Origin: Sclerurus mexicanus
Taxonomy: Eukaryota; Chordata; Aves; Passeriformes; Furnariidae
DNA length: 64,000 nt
Assembly: GCA_013396755.1 (NCBI GenBank)
Contig: VWZF01004018.1
Location: 965,343 to 1,029,342 of the forward strand
Direction of reading: 5' to 3'
The translations under genes were made by a program, and so were the position numbers. Below the pieces are notes generated by a model. That model was not told where the DNA came from. It saw only the letters and a list, made by a program, of their open reading frames with translations, and ran no database searches. Numbering within the stretch: position 1 is the first letter of the stretch; every line of letters starts with the position of its first letter. Shown here piece by piece: positions 9,768 to 22,200 of this stretch.

Positions 9768-12700
9768 TCAGTGCCTGAACCGTGAGAGCCTGGGGGAGCG
9801 GCTCGCCTGGTGGTACCGCTGATACCCCTCCGATGCAGCTGGGAGCAGCAGGAGGTGGCTCAGAGAATCCTTTTGGCAGAGGGCCATGGCCTCCTTGTAA
9901 TTTATCTTCTCCTTACTGACAGGGTCAGTGAGATCTTTCTCATAGTTGGACTCGTCCTGGAGCCTGTTGGCCAGGTTGCTCGTTATCATCCCTGTCTGGA
10001 CAGCTTCCAGCACGGGGATGCGACCTGTTTTTTTGGGATCAATGAGCCCTCCAGTTAGATGCTGGACTTGAAGGTAGGGGAAAGCACTGTCCTTGGTCAT
10101 CCAACCCTTCTGAACTGCTTCTCCCACAGACAGCCTTCGCTTGGTCACTGGGTCCTCAATCCCTGTGAAAGCTTTCTGGGCATTGAGCAGTCTCTGCATG
10201 TAGGTCCTGTCAATCAGCCCCCTCTCAATCGCCTTATGGACTGAGAACCTGTCTCGAGAAATGAGGTCTATGATGCCTCCCGTGGCAGCCTGGGCTTCCA
10301 GGAGCTTCTGAGCTGTCATGGGATCGAGCAGCTTCTTTGCAAGAGCAGTTTTGACGTTGTACTTGGTGTCGGTGGTGGTGTCATACACCCCGGCGATGGG
10401 GGATGTGTCATCACATATGCCCTTCTGCGAGGCTGGGGGGAAGAAGGTTTGGGTTTGGTGGGTGGTGGGTGATGTGAGCGGGGATTTGGAGATGATGGAG
10501 CCAATGGAGAGGGAGGAGGGAGGCTTGGTTTCCCCAGCCACCAGCAAGGCGAATTCAGAGATGGGAATCTTGCCATCCCGGTACAGCTGGTACTCCTCCT
10601 TTGTGATCCTCCTCAGCCTTAGTGCATCATCAATGGAGTACTGCTTCCCACTTTTCTTGTCAAGGAGAAGTGAGACTTCCCCATTTGGACCCAGGGTGGT
10701 GATTTCCTCCCAGTCACACTCCAGCTCTTGCAGCTGGATGTACTGGCCTCTATCTATGATACCCCGCTTATAGGCCTCATAAGGGGACATGTCCTTCCCC
10801 GTCTCGGGGTCCAAGATAGAGATCTTGGTGGAGAGGTTCGTCTCTCTCATCTGGGTCTCGTGATTGATTTCTTCCCGGTTGACCCTCGACTGGAGATCCC
10901 GAATGAACCTCTCCTTGTTGTAGATCTGGTCCTTCTCCCTGAGGATGTCTGCCTCCAGCAGGGAGAACTCATGTTCCCGCTGCTTCTTCTTCTGCCTGTC
11001 ATTCTCAGTCCGCTGGTTGAGCAGTTTGGACTCTTCCCGGAGGAAAAGGACTTTCTGCTGCTTCTGCCTCTCCAGCTCCCTCAGTTCACTCTCCAAGTTG
11101 GCTCTCTCCTGTATGGCCAGGTTCCTGGCTTTCTGCAGCTCTGTCTCTTCACGAGCCCATGTCCTCTTCATGCCTTCAGCTCTCTCAATCTTCTCCCTGA
11201 GCCTCCGTACCTCCTCTTCTGCCTTTTGCTTGGCCCCTCTCTCCCTGCTCAGCAGCTCCCAGATGCGTGCACGTTCACTCTCCAGTGCTCTGTCCTTCTC
11301 CACTCGAATCACCTCCTTGTAAATGGTCTTCTCCTGGGATTTTGTCTTCTGCAGGACATCAACTTGCACCTGCAGGTTCTTGCACTCTCTCTGCAAGCTC
11401 AGCACCTCCATCTTCTCCCGGTCCAGCTCCAAGCGCAGGTTGCTGGCAGACTGTTCCAGGACTGGATCCTTCTCCAGCTTGACAACTTCTTCCATAATGA
11501 TCTTCTCTTGCACTGGGGCCGGGCTCTCCTCCAGCTCCTTTATTCTGAGTGTAATTTGTCTCATCTCCTTCTCCAGTGCGAGCCTCTTGCTTCGATCCTC
11601 CTGGAAGTTGAGCAGCTTCTCTTGCTCTTCCACCAGCACACGAACCTGCTGCACATCACGTTCCAGGCGCCGCCTGTTGCTCACCTCCTCGTCCAGACTC
11701 CGGCTCAGCCTGGTGTGCTCATCTCGCAGCTTTGGGTCCTTCTGAGTCAGGATCACCTCTTGAACAACTACCTTCTCCTCTGGCTTCCGCCTCTCCAGTA
11801 GCATGTATTTGTTCTGCAAGTCATAGATTGCATCCTCTGCAGCTCTCCTCTTCTGAGACATGTTACGCACCTCTTGACGGAGGCGATCAGCTTCTTTTTC
11901 CAACAGTGGATCATTCTCATATCGGATGACTTCCTTGTTGACCAACTTAGTTTCCACCTTGGATCTCTCCCTCTTCCATTCATCCCTTTCACCCTGCAGC
12001 CTAATGAGCTGCTCTTGGGTCCTGCCATTGGTGTTCACTAGTTCATTGAGCTGCTCTTTCAGCCTGTCAATTTCTCTAAGAATCTCTGGACTCTTTTCAT
12101 GTTTCACCACCTCCTCTATGACCTCCTTAAACTCCACCACTGGTTTCTGTGACCTGAGGACATTGAGCTCTGCTAAGGCCTCTTCTACTTCACTGTCAAT
12201 CTTTGTCCTTTTCAGAGTGACTTCCTGCAGCTCCCTTTTCAGTTGTGTGATCTGCCTCTCCGTCTCAGGATCCACCAGGAAAATCTCATTAACCCTCTCT
12301 TTCACCTCTATCCTTGGTTTTTGCTTCTCTGCAATGCTGTACTGGCTCTGCAGCTCTCCCAGCTCACCTGTAAGCATCAAATTTTTGCTTCTCTCTTCTT
12401 CAATCAGAGTTTTAAGCTTGGAAGTCTCTTTCAATAACTCTGGGTCCTGCTCTACCTGCTTCACCTCCTTAACAATAATTTTGGGTTCTGCTGTTTCAAT
12501 TAGCCTTTCCACCTCCTCAATCTTGTTCTTCACTTTCACTATCGCCTCTTCCACTGACTTCCTCTTGAAGGATTCCTCATCGATTTGTAGCTGCAGGGTC
12601 CTAACAGACTTCAGCATTTCCGGGTTTTTCTCCAGTTTGATCAGCTCCTTCACCACCACTTTCTCTCGGATATTGGGCTGCTTTCGCTCCAGCATGTGCA

Positions 12701-13217
12701 GCTCCCTTTTATGCTGCTCAAGTTCCGCAGCAGCAGCCAAGCTTTCCTCCTGGAGACGTTTGATCTCCTGACGAAGACTGGCTGCCTGGCCATCCAGGCT
12801 TGGATCCTTCTCAATTTTTGTTATCTCTTTGGTGAGCAGCTGGGCAGGAGCAACCTTCTTCTCGCTCTCCATCTGGGCAAGTTCACAGCTCATCACTTCA
12901 ATGTCTTCTTGAAGGCTCTGCCTCTTTTTGCCCTCCTCTTCAATTTGCTTTACCAACTTAGACAGGCTATTCTCCACTTGTGGGTCTCTGTAATATTCTA
13001 TCACCTCCTTTTCTTCCACTCTTTCAATGGGCTTCTGAGTCTTCAACATCAGCAGTTTGTTTCTATGTTCCTCCAGGTCCTCTTCAATCCTGGACACTTT
13101 CCTCCTTTCTTCCTCCAGCTGCAATTTCAACCCCTCAGATTCTCTGCTTGTTGCAGCTTTGTTTTCAGATTTTTGGGTTTGCTCATGTACAGCTTCAATG
13201 TCCTCATGCACTTCCTT
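9768..13217 (-). CDS. EVPL: EVPL terminal exon: rod, linker and plakin repeat
   Basis: This single 3450-nt exon encodes residues 882-2030. The acceptor is CCTTGTAG before AAG at 13217. Residues 882 to about 1674 are highly charged coiled coil built from units of about 60 residues, each with an anchor like KEVxxxEKDP. From residue 1675 (NLSTKISILDPETG) come the linker and a plakin-repeat module containing EAQAATGGIIDL, NAQKAFTGIEDP and LTGGLIDP. The stop is TGA at 9770-9768. One large last exon holding rod and tail is the usual plan for this gene. The long ORFs on the opposite strand are by-products of its codon use. Confidence 0.97.
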   Translation of the reverse strand, partial: KEVHEDIEAVHEQTQKSENKAATSRESEGLKLQLEEERRKVSRIEEDLEEHRNKLLMLKTQKPIERVEEKEVIEYYRDPQVENSLSKLVKQIEEEGKKRQSLQEDIEVMSCELAQMESEKKVAPAQLLTKEITKIEKDPSLDGQAASLRQEIKRLQEESLAAAAELEQHKRELHMLERKQPNIREKVVVKELIKLEKNPEMLKSVRTLQLQIDEESFKRKSVEEAIVKVKNKIEEVERLIETAEPKIIVKEVKQVEQDPELLKETSKLKTLIEEERSKNLMLTGELGELQSQYSIAEKQKPRIEVKERVNEIFLVDPETERQITQLKRELQEVTLKRTKIDSEVEEALAELNVLRSQKPVVEFKEVIEEVVKHEKSPEILREIDRLKEQLNELVNTNGRTQEQLIRLQGERDEWKRERSKVETKLVNKEVIRYENDPLLEKEADRLRQEVRNMSQKRRAAEDAIYDLQNKYMLLERRKPEEKVVVQEVILTQKDPKLRDEHTRLSRSLDEEVSNRRRLERDVQQVRVLVEEQEKLLNFQEDRSKRLALEKEMRQITLRIKELEESPAPVQEKIIMEEVVKLEKDPVLEQSASNLRLELDREKMEVLSLQRECKNLQVQVDVLQKTKSQEKTIYKEVIRVEKDRALESERARIWELLSRERGAKQKAEEEVRRLREKIERAEGMKRTWAREETELQKARNLAIQERANLESELRELERQKQQKVLFLREESKLLNQRTENDRQKKKQREHEFSLLEADILREKDQIYNKERFIRDLQSRVNREEINHETQMRETNLSTKISILDPETGKDMSPYEAYKRGIIDRGQYIQLQELECDWEEITTLGPNGEVSLLLDKKSGKQYSIDDALRLRRITKEEYQLYRDGKIPISEFALLVAGETKPPSSLSIGSIISKSPLTSPTTHQTQTFFPPASQKGICDDTSPIAGVYDTTTDTKYNVKTALAKKLLDPMTAQKLLEAQAATGGIIDLISRDRFSVHKAIERGLIDRTYMQRLLNAQKAFTGIEDPVTKRRLSVGEAVQKGWMTKDSAFPYLQVQHLTGGLIDPKKTGRIPVLEAVQTGMITSNLANRLQDESNYEKDLTDPVSKEKINYKEAMALCQKDSLSHLLLLPAASEGYQRYHQASRSPRLSRFRH

Positions 13218-16200
13218 CTACAAGGGAAAAACAAATAAAAATTTAAAAAATGGCAGGGAATCTGAGTCAGTCACTCTTTGAAGGTGGTGCAGAGACCTTT
13301 TAAATGGCATGGCATGCTGGGAGATAGAACTGGCACAGAATCCCCAGGGAGTCTCCAAATAAGGCTGTTTGTAAATGGAAAATGAGGACACACTCCCATC
13401 ATCTCAAGCAACTGACTTGGTGTGTGTTCCCCTTGTTTTGGAGGTGCTGCAAAGGTGTGTTGTGCTGCCTTGTTGTATCTGCAGCCGACGGAAGGTAACA
13501 TGGGCAGTCCCCAGTTTAATCTCTTGTCCTTCCTGAGCACACTGAAAGTCATCCAGACCAGAGGATGACTATAGGTCACTATAGGTGAATCAAACCCTAG
13601 AAGGGTATAAAAATCCTACTGCTTTGAAGTGTTTCCAGAAGTTTGTGAGCACTGAATTCCAGCCACATTCACAAACAAGTCTGAAATTCTCAGTCTGTGA
13701 ACACTGATTAGATATAGCTGAGAACAGGACTTGTGAGTTCTAATCTTTTTTCCTAGCATAAACTACAGCTTCACTAAAGAGCCCACAGAGGTGATGAGAG
13801 TCACAGCCCAAGATGTGAAACTGTGGTTAGTCATGGTCTTTTTCTCAGAGTGGTTTCCATTCCTGTTCTTCCTCACACTTGGATGTGCAGACTCGGGAAG
13901 GGGTGGTGGGACATCAGGCTGGGGAGATTTCAACCCCCAATCTAGAGTAGCCCAATCTTGCTGTGAGCTGATACCTTCGCAACAATCTTCTTGGCAAACT
14001 CCAGCCGGCTGAGTTGCTGTTTATTTTCTGCCGCCAGCTCCATGTAGAGCTTGGTTACATCATTTTCCTGCAAAAGAAACAGTGGTGAGAGCCTTGGCCC
14101 CTTACCCTGACACAGCTACGTTGGATGGGACACTCTGCCACCCCTCCTTTCACCTGAATGCACTTTGTGTACAGAGCAATTCCAGGGATCAGTGTCTTCA
14201 CATCTGACTCAATAGAGACACACAGAGTCTAAGGACTCATGCAGGAGACCCTGTCCCCGTTATCTGAATTCCTGTTAGATGCCTGCAGGCCCGCATGAAG
14301 TCCAGACTTCCAAATTTATCTCGGGCCACACATGGATGGCAGTTGGCAAACAGCCTGAGGTGATGCAGGAGAGCTGGGGTGTAACTGAGAAGAGCACAGA
14401 GGAGCTCTGGCTCCATCCTGTCCCTACACACCTACCCTGTGTGTTTTATCTTCACGCACAACGTGGTAAGGAGGCAGCATCAGCAATCACAAGCAAAGCA
14501 CCAGGCACAACCCTAATTCTGCACCTCACGTGCTGCTTTGCCCCACAGACAAAGAGATCCCTGATGACTTTGACCTCAGGATTAGGACCATGATCAGCTG
14601 TGAGTTAAGGCCTTGCAAAGGACATTGGGGCACAGATAAGGAGCTAGACAATGGTTTCCATGCCTTCATCTTAACATTCTACCTGGGCCTGGATGCTTTC
14701 CTGCAGAGGGGTCACACGCAGCCTCTTTGCAGCGGAGTCAGTCAGGGAAGGGTCCAGAGAAGAGCTGTATTTGCCTGCTTGGAGTTCATAGTCCTGTTCA
14801 GAGCAGAAACAGGGGAATCAGGTGGGATCTCTCGGGGGAGGCACTGAGGGAGTGATAAATTGGAAAACTCAGGCGTACATTGAGCATGGACTGCACGTTC
14901 TGGGACAGTCTGACCAAGGCATTCTTCTCAGGCTCCTTGTTTTCAATCTCCTCCACCAGCCTCTGCAGGAGACACACATGGTGTTAAGGACAGGTTGAAA
15001 TAGAGCAACACTGATACTCTTGCAGCCTAGAGAATTAGCTCAGCTGAGGAAATGTTGGGAACAGGAATATATTTAGGAAGAGTCTCTAAGGTTTTAGAGG
15101 ATCTCAGCAGCACTATCACTTGTCCAGGACCTGCCACACTGATTTATCATGTATGAGATAAACAGCAGCCAATACAGAGACCTCAACAATTAATCATCTG
15201 AGCAACTGAGCTTAGGATCTGCTCAAGGAGAGAAAGATGCAGGACCCACATGAAACATCTCAGCCCAAGGTGTAATCTTTCAGGATCTGAAAGTGTCTTC
15301 TCCATGGAGAGGATTTCAGCCTGGGGGTGACTAGGACAGACAAAGACACCTGCACCCTAGATGAACCCAGCATGGCAAGATACACCACTAGTGTGCTGCA
15401 ATCCTCATTCTAGTTGTCTCACTGTGATGGGGGGAGCACCCAAGTAGGAGCTGGTTGGTACTATTTTACATGCTGTTTACAAGCAAATTCTCCCATTCCT
15501 GTAATGTTATGGGTTATGATGCTTGCCCTGGAACACACCTTCTGTGCCTGCAGCTTGTAATTGATCTGGCTTGGCCCATCAGTGGTCTTCACTTGGTGCT
15601 TGGGTAGGTTGTTCATCCAGAACATCAGGTTCTCATTGGAGTTTTGGAACTGCTGGTAGGTGAGGCTGATGTTTCTGAGGGTCTTCTCTCTGCACAGCAC
15701 AGAGGTGAACAGGAACATTAAGGGGAAGGACAAAGATTCATCTGCAAGTTCCTAAAAAGACACTATGGTGAGAATGTCACCACAACAAACATCAAGATAA
15801 CAAAAACAAGGGGGTGACAACTGATCCCTGAGTGGGGAGCATAACTGCACACATCAGGTTTGCTGCTGCAGTATGAACACTGCTTGGGAGATGAAAGAAG
15901 GAAAAAGGCAGGCAATCAGCAGCAATCCCTGAGAGAAGTGTCAAAAAGGGTCTCTGTGTGTAGGGTCCCTGGGTCAGGCAGAGGCCAGTAGTCAAAGACT
16001 GCCTTATCTCAGGTACCTCGAAGCTCAAAGCCTGTGCTGTGCATAGGAAGATGGCAAGTACAGAGCAGGACAGACCCAGTCCTCAGTATTACAGGATAGT
16101 AGTCAGGATCAGGGTTCTACAGTCAGGGGCCGTTTGGATTGGATGTCAGAAAAAGGTTCTTCCTCCAGAGGGTGATCGGGCACTGAACAGGCTCGCCAGG

Positions 16201-19200
16201 GCACAGCCCCAAGCCTGACAGAGCTCAAGGAACATTTGCATTATCCTCTCAGGCACAAGGTATGACTCTTGTGGATGGTCCTGTGCAGGGCCAGGAGCTG
16301 GACTCGATGATCTTTGTGGGTCCCTTCCAACTCTGCACATTCTGTGATTCTGTGCCTCTAACTCTGATCCCTGTTAGATAAGAGGGGCAGAGATGACCCC
16401 ACAGCCTCTCACCGCTGATCCAGCTGGTCTGCAACGGCGTGGTAGCGATCATTGAGGAGCTGCACCTCCCGCTTCTGCCGGGGCAGGTCGGGGCAGAACT
16501 CCTGGAAGTTGTTCTGCACGGCACTGCAGCTGTGCTCAGCATCCTTGAGCCCCCGGTTCAGCTTCAGCACACAGTCCTCTTGGGCCACCAGGTCTCGCCT
16601 CATCTTCTGCAGGGCAGGAAAAAAAAAGACACCTCCAGGTTTGTATCTGTCCATGTACCAACCAAACACCCTCCTTAACGTTACCAACTGTGCAGCATCT
16701 GGGGGCCTGGTCAGGCTCTCCAAGAGACATGCAGGGTGGAAGAGATGGAGCAGTGAGACTTAGTTAACAATGTGGGAAACAAAGTGGGTTGGACAGTGGA
16801 TGGAGCAGCACAGAAGTTTTGGAAAAGGTTAAAAACAGTCCATGTTGAGTGTTAAGGACAGGGCAGGAAGACTTGGAGCAGGAAAGATTAGGGGTGAGCG
16901 TGAGGCAGAGCAACAGAGATTAGGTGCTAAGAGTCATCATTTTAGGGACCCCAAAGGTAAGCTGAGAGGGACAGAGCTTTTTGCTGGCCAGTGAAAGCAG
17001 GTCAGCCTGCAACACCAACATTAAACCTTCAAGGAACAAGTCCTTAGAAAGGCACGTCGAGGTGCTCAAATAAGCAGAGCCCAGCTCCTCCCACCACTGC
17101 TACCTGAGCTCAGAGATGTCCCTTCCTTAGCAAAGAGCCTGATGTTCTCCTACCTGCAGGTCATTGGCCCGATCCTGCAGGGCATTGGGGGATGCAGGAA
17201 TGATGCTATCCTGAGCCAGCTTGGCCTCAAACGTGCTGACAATCTTGTCTGTGTTCTCAATCTGAGTCTCCAGGTTCAGGGCAGCCTTAGCCCTGGGAAA
17301 GGGAGAAATGACAGGACAAGATTAGCTATGGAAAATCCCATTCTTCTCCTTTTCTCTCCGATTTTCCATGTTTATGTTTGTTCAACATCGGAGCTTCTGC
17401 AGCAAGGCAGAGAACGAGCACTGTGCACTCACAACCCTGTAGTGCTGCCCAGAAGTCAGATATGCTGCATTTCAACACACACAACGGAGCTGGGACACAC
17501 ACCCATTAGGATGTGTGTTTTTCCACAGTGGGGGGATCTGAGCACAGAAACTCTGTCAGAGGTTGTTCTGATGATGGGTAGGAGGTTTCCAACCTGTGCT
17601 GGACATCAACCAACACCCATATAGACTAAAAGCACTTTCTGTCATGCTTCTGTGTTGACACCTCTGTGCAAGGACTTCCTTCCCTCATCCCCACCAGGCC
17701 GTGCCACCATCACTCACTTCTCATTGTACAGGCTGGAGAGCATATTGACATCACTGTATTTGCTCCTGAGGGCATTCAGCGTGACAGGGATCTGGGAAGC
17801 CGAGGTGCTGGTGGGTTTCTTGGAAAGATAGGTCTCACACTCCTTCTGCAAGGCATCCTTGGCTGCCCCCAGGTTCTCCAGTTTCTTTGTTGTTTCCTGG
17901 CACATCAGATGGGAGCAGAGTCACCCAAGACAGTCATAACAGTGCTGCTGTGAAAACGTGTCTGCCCCAGGGGCAGATTTGGCCGTGGGGCTCAGGGTGT
18001 GGCACCCCTTCTGTAAAGAGCTGCCCCCCGGGGCACAGCTCCATCCAGACTGTGGCTGTCTGGTAATGGCAGGGTGTGGGAAAGAGATCCAAATAGACAG
18101 AGATGGAAAAAAACCTACCTGCCTGAGCCCATCTGTCTGCCAGGGCAGGATAAATACCCACAAGCTGAACTACTACAGACCCAGACCTTATCCCAGAGGA
18201 AAGGAGGAGGCCTCCAGGGCACTGCCTCCTTTCCTGTCCCACTGACATCTACCAGTCTCTACTTCCCAGCAGGTGAGCCAAAGCTGGCCCTTGGACTAAT
18301 TTCCCCTCTAACCCTCAGTCTTTTTGCTACAGACTTGAGAGTGCAGGGTGACAGCATCCCCATGACCAGGCTGAGAACTGATTTCCCAAGAGCTGGACCA
18401 CAGCTCTGAAACAAATGGACTCTCCTGCTACAGAGCCAAGGGAAGGACCTGCATTTCCATGGGGCTTGGCTTAACCTGTCCCATTTTAAGGGTTCAAGCC
18501 AGACTGAAAACCTGGCAGCTGTAGCATGGTTTTCTCCTTCGAAGCACCAGCTGTCATCTCCCACATAATTTCTATGTCAACCTGCTTTGGGCCCAGGGCA
18601 CAGAGCTACCACACTCCTGCTCCAGCTTACCTGCTGTTGTTTGATCCTCCTGGCAAGATCATCTGTGGGGTCGTTGTAGTTCACAGGAGACCTCACTCTG
18701 TTCAAGACCTCCTTCTCTACCTGAACCAGGTCCTTGCCAACACGATCCAGGCTACTGAGAAGCCGGTCAGCTTGGGGATCATCCTGGACTGCTGGAGGGC
18801 TCCTGGACAGAGCTGCAGTGAGACACAGCTTAGGTTTAATCCTCAGCTTTTAGCTCTGCCCTGGTCAGCCAGCACTCAAGTCCAGAGGAGGGGCAAAGAC
18901 AGCCAGGTGCTGCCATGCAGACACATCCCTTCTCAGCTTTGCTGGAAGCCTTTGAACTATAGCTGTAGGAATAACACAGCTAGGCAGGCATTGGGATTTA
19001 GCCCTGGCTGCCTGCTTATTCCACAGCCCCCAGCTAGGGAAGAGAACTGCAAGGCACCCAGATTACAAAGCAGGTTTAATTAACATTTTTAGATAGGCAC
19101 ATCCCTCTGCAACCCTAAATATCCTGCAGCTGTTGATGGAGCTGAAAGTCAATCACAGAGGTTTGAGAAGGACAACAGATTTTAAGTGAATTGCTGGTAT

Positions 19201-22200
19201 CACACAGTGAGTCCTTGTCAGCACTAGGAGCCAGTGTATCCTTTTGGATACGCTGTTCTTTTCCACAGAGCAGAAAGCATCCTCCCACAGGGACCTGTGT
19301 GTGACCTGCAGGTACCTCTTTCCACCCCAGGTGGGTGCTTTGCTTCCAGTCCACTTTGGGAGCTCTGGGAGAGAGGTGCATGGGCTGGCTTTGGAGAGGG
19401 CTGGGCTATCCATCTGACATACCTTGCTGGCTGGGCTGGACCTGCTCCTTTTGGCTGCGTTTCAGGGTGCTCTGAACCGCTGCTCGCTTCTGCTTCACCA
19501 TATTCAGTTCCCCTTCCAGCCTGTGAGCAGAGAGGGCATAGTCAGCCAGCAGGATGGGACACAGCACTGAGCAAGCCCTGAGAGAGCCCTGCACAGCAGC
19601 AGCTCTGTGGCTCCTGCTGGGAAGGTGTCCCCAAAGGCAGGGGAAGGTGTCCCCAAAGGCAAGGGCAGGCTGAGACCCTGCAGCCTGTTGTAACTCAGAG
19701 ATATCCCTTAGGAAAGGGAAGAGTAGCCAACTTCTCCCAGTGGAGCCAGTGTTTCCAACTCTCAGCAGAAGCTGTCAAAGCTGGAAATCGATTTCATATG
19801 GTTGCAGTTCTTTGCAGCTTCACAGGAAGTGAGTACAAGTAGCTGCTGCTGCTGCAGCTGCTGCACTAGAAATGCCAAGTCTCAATTGAAAGGATGGTTC
19901 CTGTCTGGGATCTGTAAGAACGGGAAGGACCAAAAAGTATCTCTGGGAGAGAAAAGCCTGGTGGAAGCAGGGGGAGGGGAACTAGGAAAGACCAGTCCAC
20001 TTCTCATCCTTGCTATGAACTGCTCCAGCTAAACACTGTACACTAAAATCAGCAATTCCCAGCTTGCCTGGCTGCTGTCAGATGAGCGCTGTCTGTGGGG
20101 CCAGGGCAGAGCTCCATGCAGAGGAACTAAATTTCTGTTTTAAAATACTCAGGAAACCCATAAATCCAAAGGATTCAGTAATCTGGGATGTGTGAAGAGG
20201 GGTACACACTGAGGAAGAGCAACACAGTGCAGCAACCTTGCAGTGCGACTGGGAACCCAAGCTCCCACCACAGGCATGCCCACATAGCTCCAAGTCTAGG
20301 CTGTGGCCTTTCCACAGCACTTGAGCTGCACTGATTTATCCAAAGACCTGGGGACATGATTAAAGAGGTAATGCCAACCTCCCTGCACCACCGCCCCGTC
20401 CTGTGGGAACGGCAGGAGCTGACAGAGCAAGCAGGCAGCAAACTACATGGTGGTTCAATGAGCATTTCTCAGTCTCCAGCTGGAGCTGGCTGAGAGGAGA
20501 TACCACAGATAACTCTGTCCCGTTTGGCAAGTCCCAAGCTCTAGACTGATTCTGCAATGAATTTAGTCAAACCAATGCAAGTCACATGGTTGAGTGAAGA
20601 AATCCAGCCTGGCTGCCAGTCAACTCTTTGACAGTGAGGTCTGTGCGTTGTGCAGGACTGCTGAGGAATGGCAGGAACCTGGAGGAGATACCTGGGTGCA
20701 GGGAAAAATCCCTCTCTAGGAGGGATTTTGTACTAGACAGTCAAGGGGTCTGTCCCCAGCTGCCATTTCTCTGCAGATGAGGTGGTCAGGCTGGTTATGA
20801 CCTAAGAGTGAGTCTGGGTCAGGGTCTCTGCTGCAGACTCACCTATTGACCTTGTCTATGGACTCAGGGTCAGGTGGAGGGATGGAAAAGCAAGTAGAAG
20901 GTGCCTCCTGGACCACACCAGTGCTGCTCTGCACCACCCACATCTCTGGGTTGCTGTTGTCCTTCAGAGTGTACTTGTCCCCTCTGGTCAGCTGCACCTG
21001 GGACAGAGACACGAAACCTGGTGAAAGGCTTGGCTTTCTGGCACTGGGATGGTTCTTCCCACCACAGAGCCACGATCTGGAGCAACCAAAGAAGAATCCA
21101 GCCCCCTGCCTCTTCTGAGGGTGCTGCTAGTCAAGGCCTCACCTCCCCAGCATCCCAGTCGCAGAGGGTGTCCAAGGTGAGGGGCTGGGAGGGACGTGTC
21201 CTGCGCAGTTTCAGTGGGCTGATCTCTTTGCTCCTTCTCCTCAGGTCAGTGATGCTCTTCTCTGCCTGCTTCAACACCTTCTCCTCATTCTAGACAAAAC
21301 AGGGGAGATAGTGGCTGTGACTAGGCTTGGATGAGAAGGAAGAGGAGGGTCACACTACAGTGGGTATGCTGGAACCTGTTGTGGAATAGGGTCAGGAGTT
21401 TCTCCTTTCTTGATCCCTCCATGTCCCATTTTCCCCTATTCATTATCAACACTCTCCTCAGTTTGCTTCACTCACAGCAGATCCACCCTTGAAGGCACAG
21501 CCTGAGTTAACCTTAGGTGAACCCACACTCTTGTATTAAATCTCCTGAAGAAGTTTTCTTTTCCAAAAATGGAACAGAGACCTGCCAAGAGGTGGCTGCA
21601 TTCCAGTGTCAGAAATACTGAGATCCCAGCACCTCCTGAGAGCAAACTGTGCTGCATGCTTGGGAAGTTACCATGTTGAATGTGTCCCCTCCCTCTCTCC
21701 CGGGCAAATGTTCCTTTCTTATCTGCATCCCACCCCTGAGGTCAGATTTCTTTATTCCCTCCCTTGCCCTTGGCTCGTGGGAGTGCTGAAGAGATGGGAG
21801 GACCTTCTCCTGCTGCCTGGATGCCAGTGGCTCACACTCTGTGAGCCCTCTAATCCAAGTATCTCCTGTTAAGAACAACACACAGCTCCTCCCTGCACTT
21901 CTCCCTCACTCTGAGGGTGACCTAGGGCCTGGCTGTGTGTCACTGATGGGGATGTCCCAGGGGTCAGTGCCCCACAATGTGAGCAGTGTGGATCTTCTGG
22001 GATGCAGGAACTCAGCACTCAGAGCACAGTACTGCCATGGGCATCCCACTCCCTAGCACAGGGCTGGGGTGAGCTATCCCCATAGGGTTATTTACCCACT
22101 TCTCCCCCTTCCCACTGTTATTTATTGGGAAGGTTACAACTTTGGATTTGCCCCTTAGGTCTGGCTGGTGCCACCAGCCCTGAAGATCTCACCTCCAGCT

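Noticed and set aside
10728..12771. Plus-strand ORFs of 357 and 281 codons
   Set aside because: They lie exactly antisense to the EVPL rod exon. Its biased Glu/Lys/Leu codons leave the opposite strand open. The predicted proteins are low-complexity Ser/Leu and match no family.
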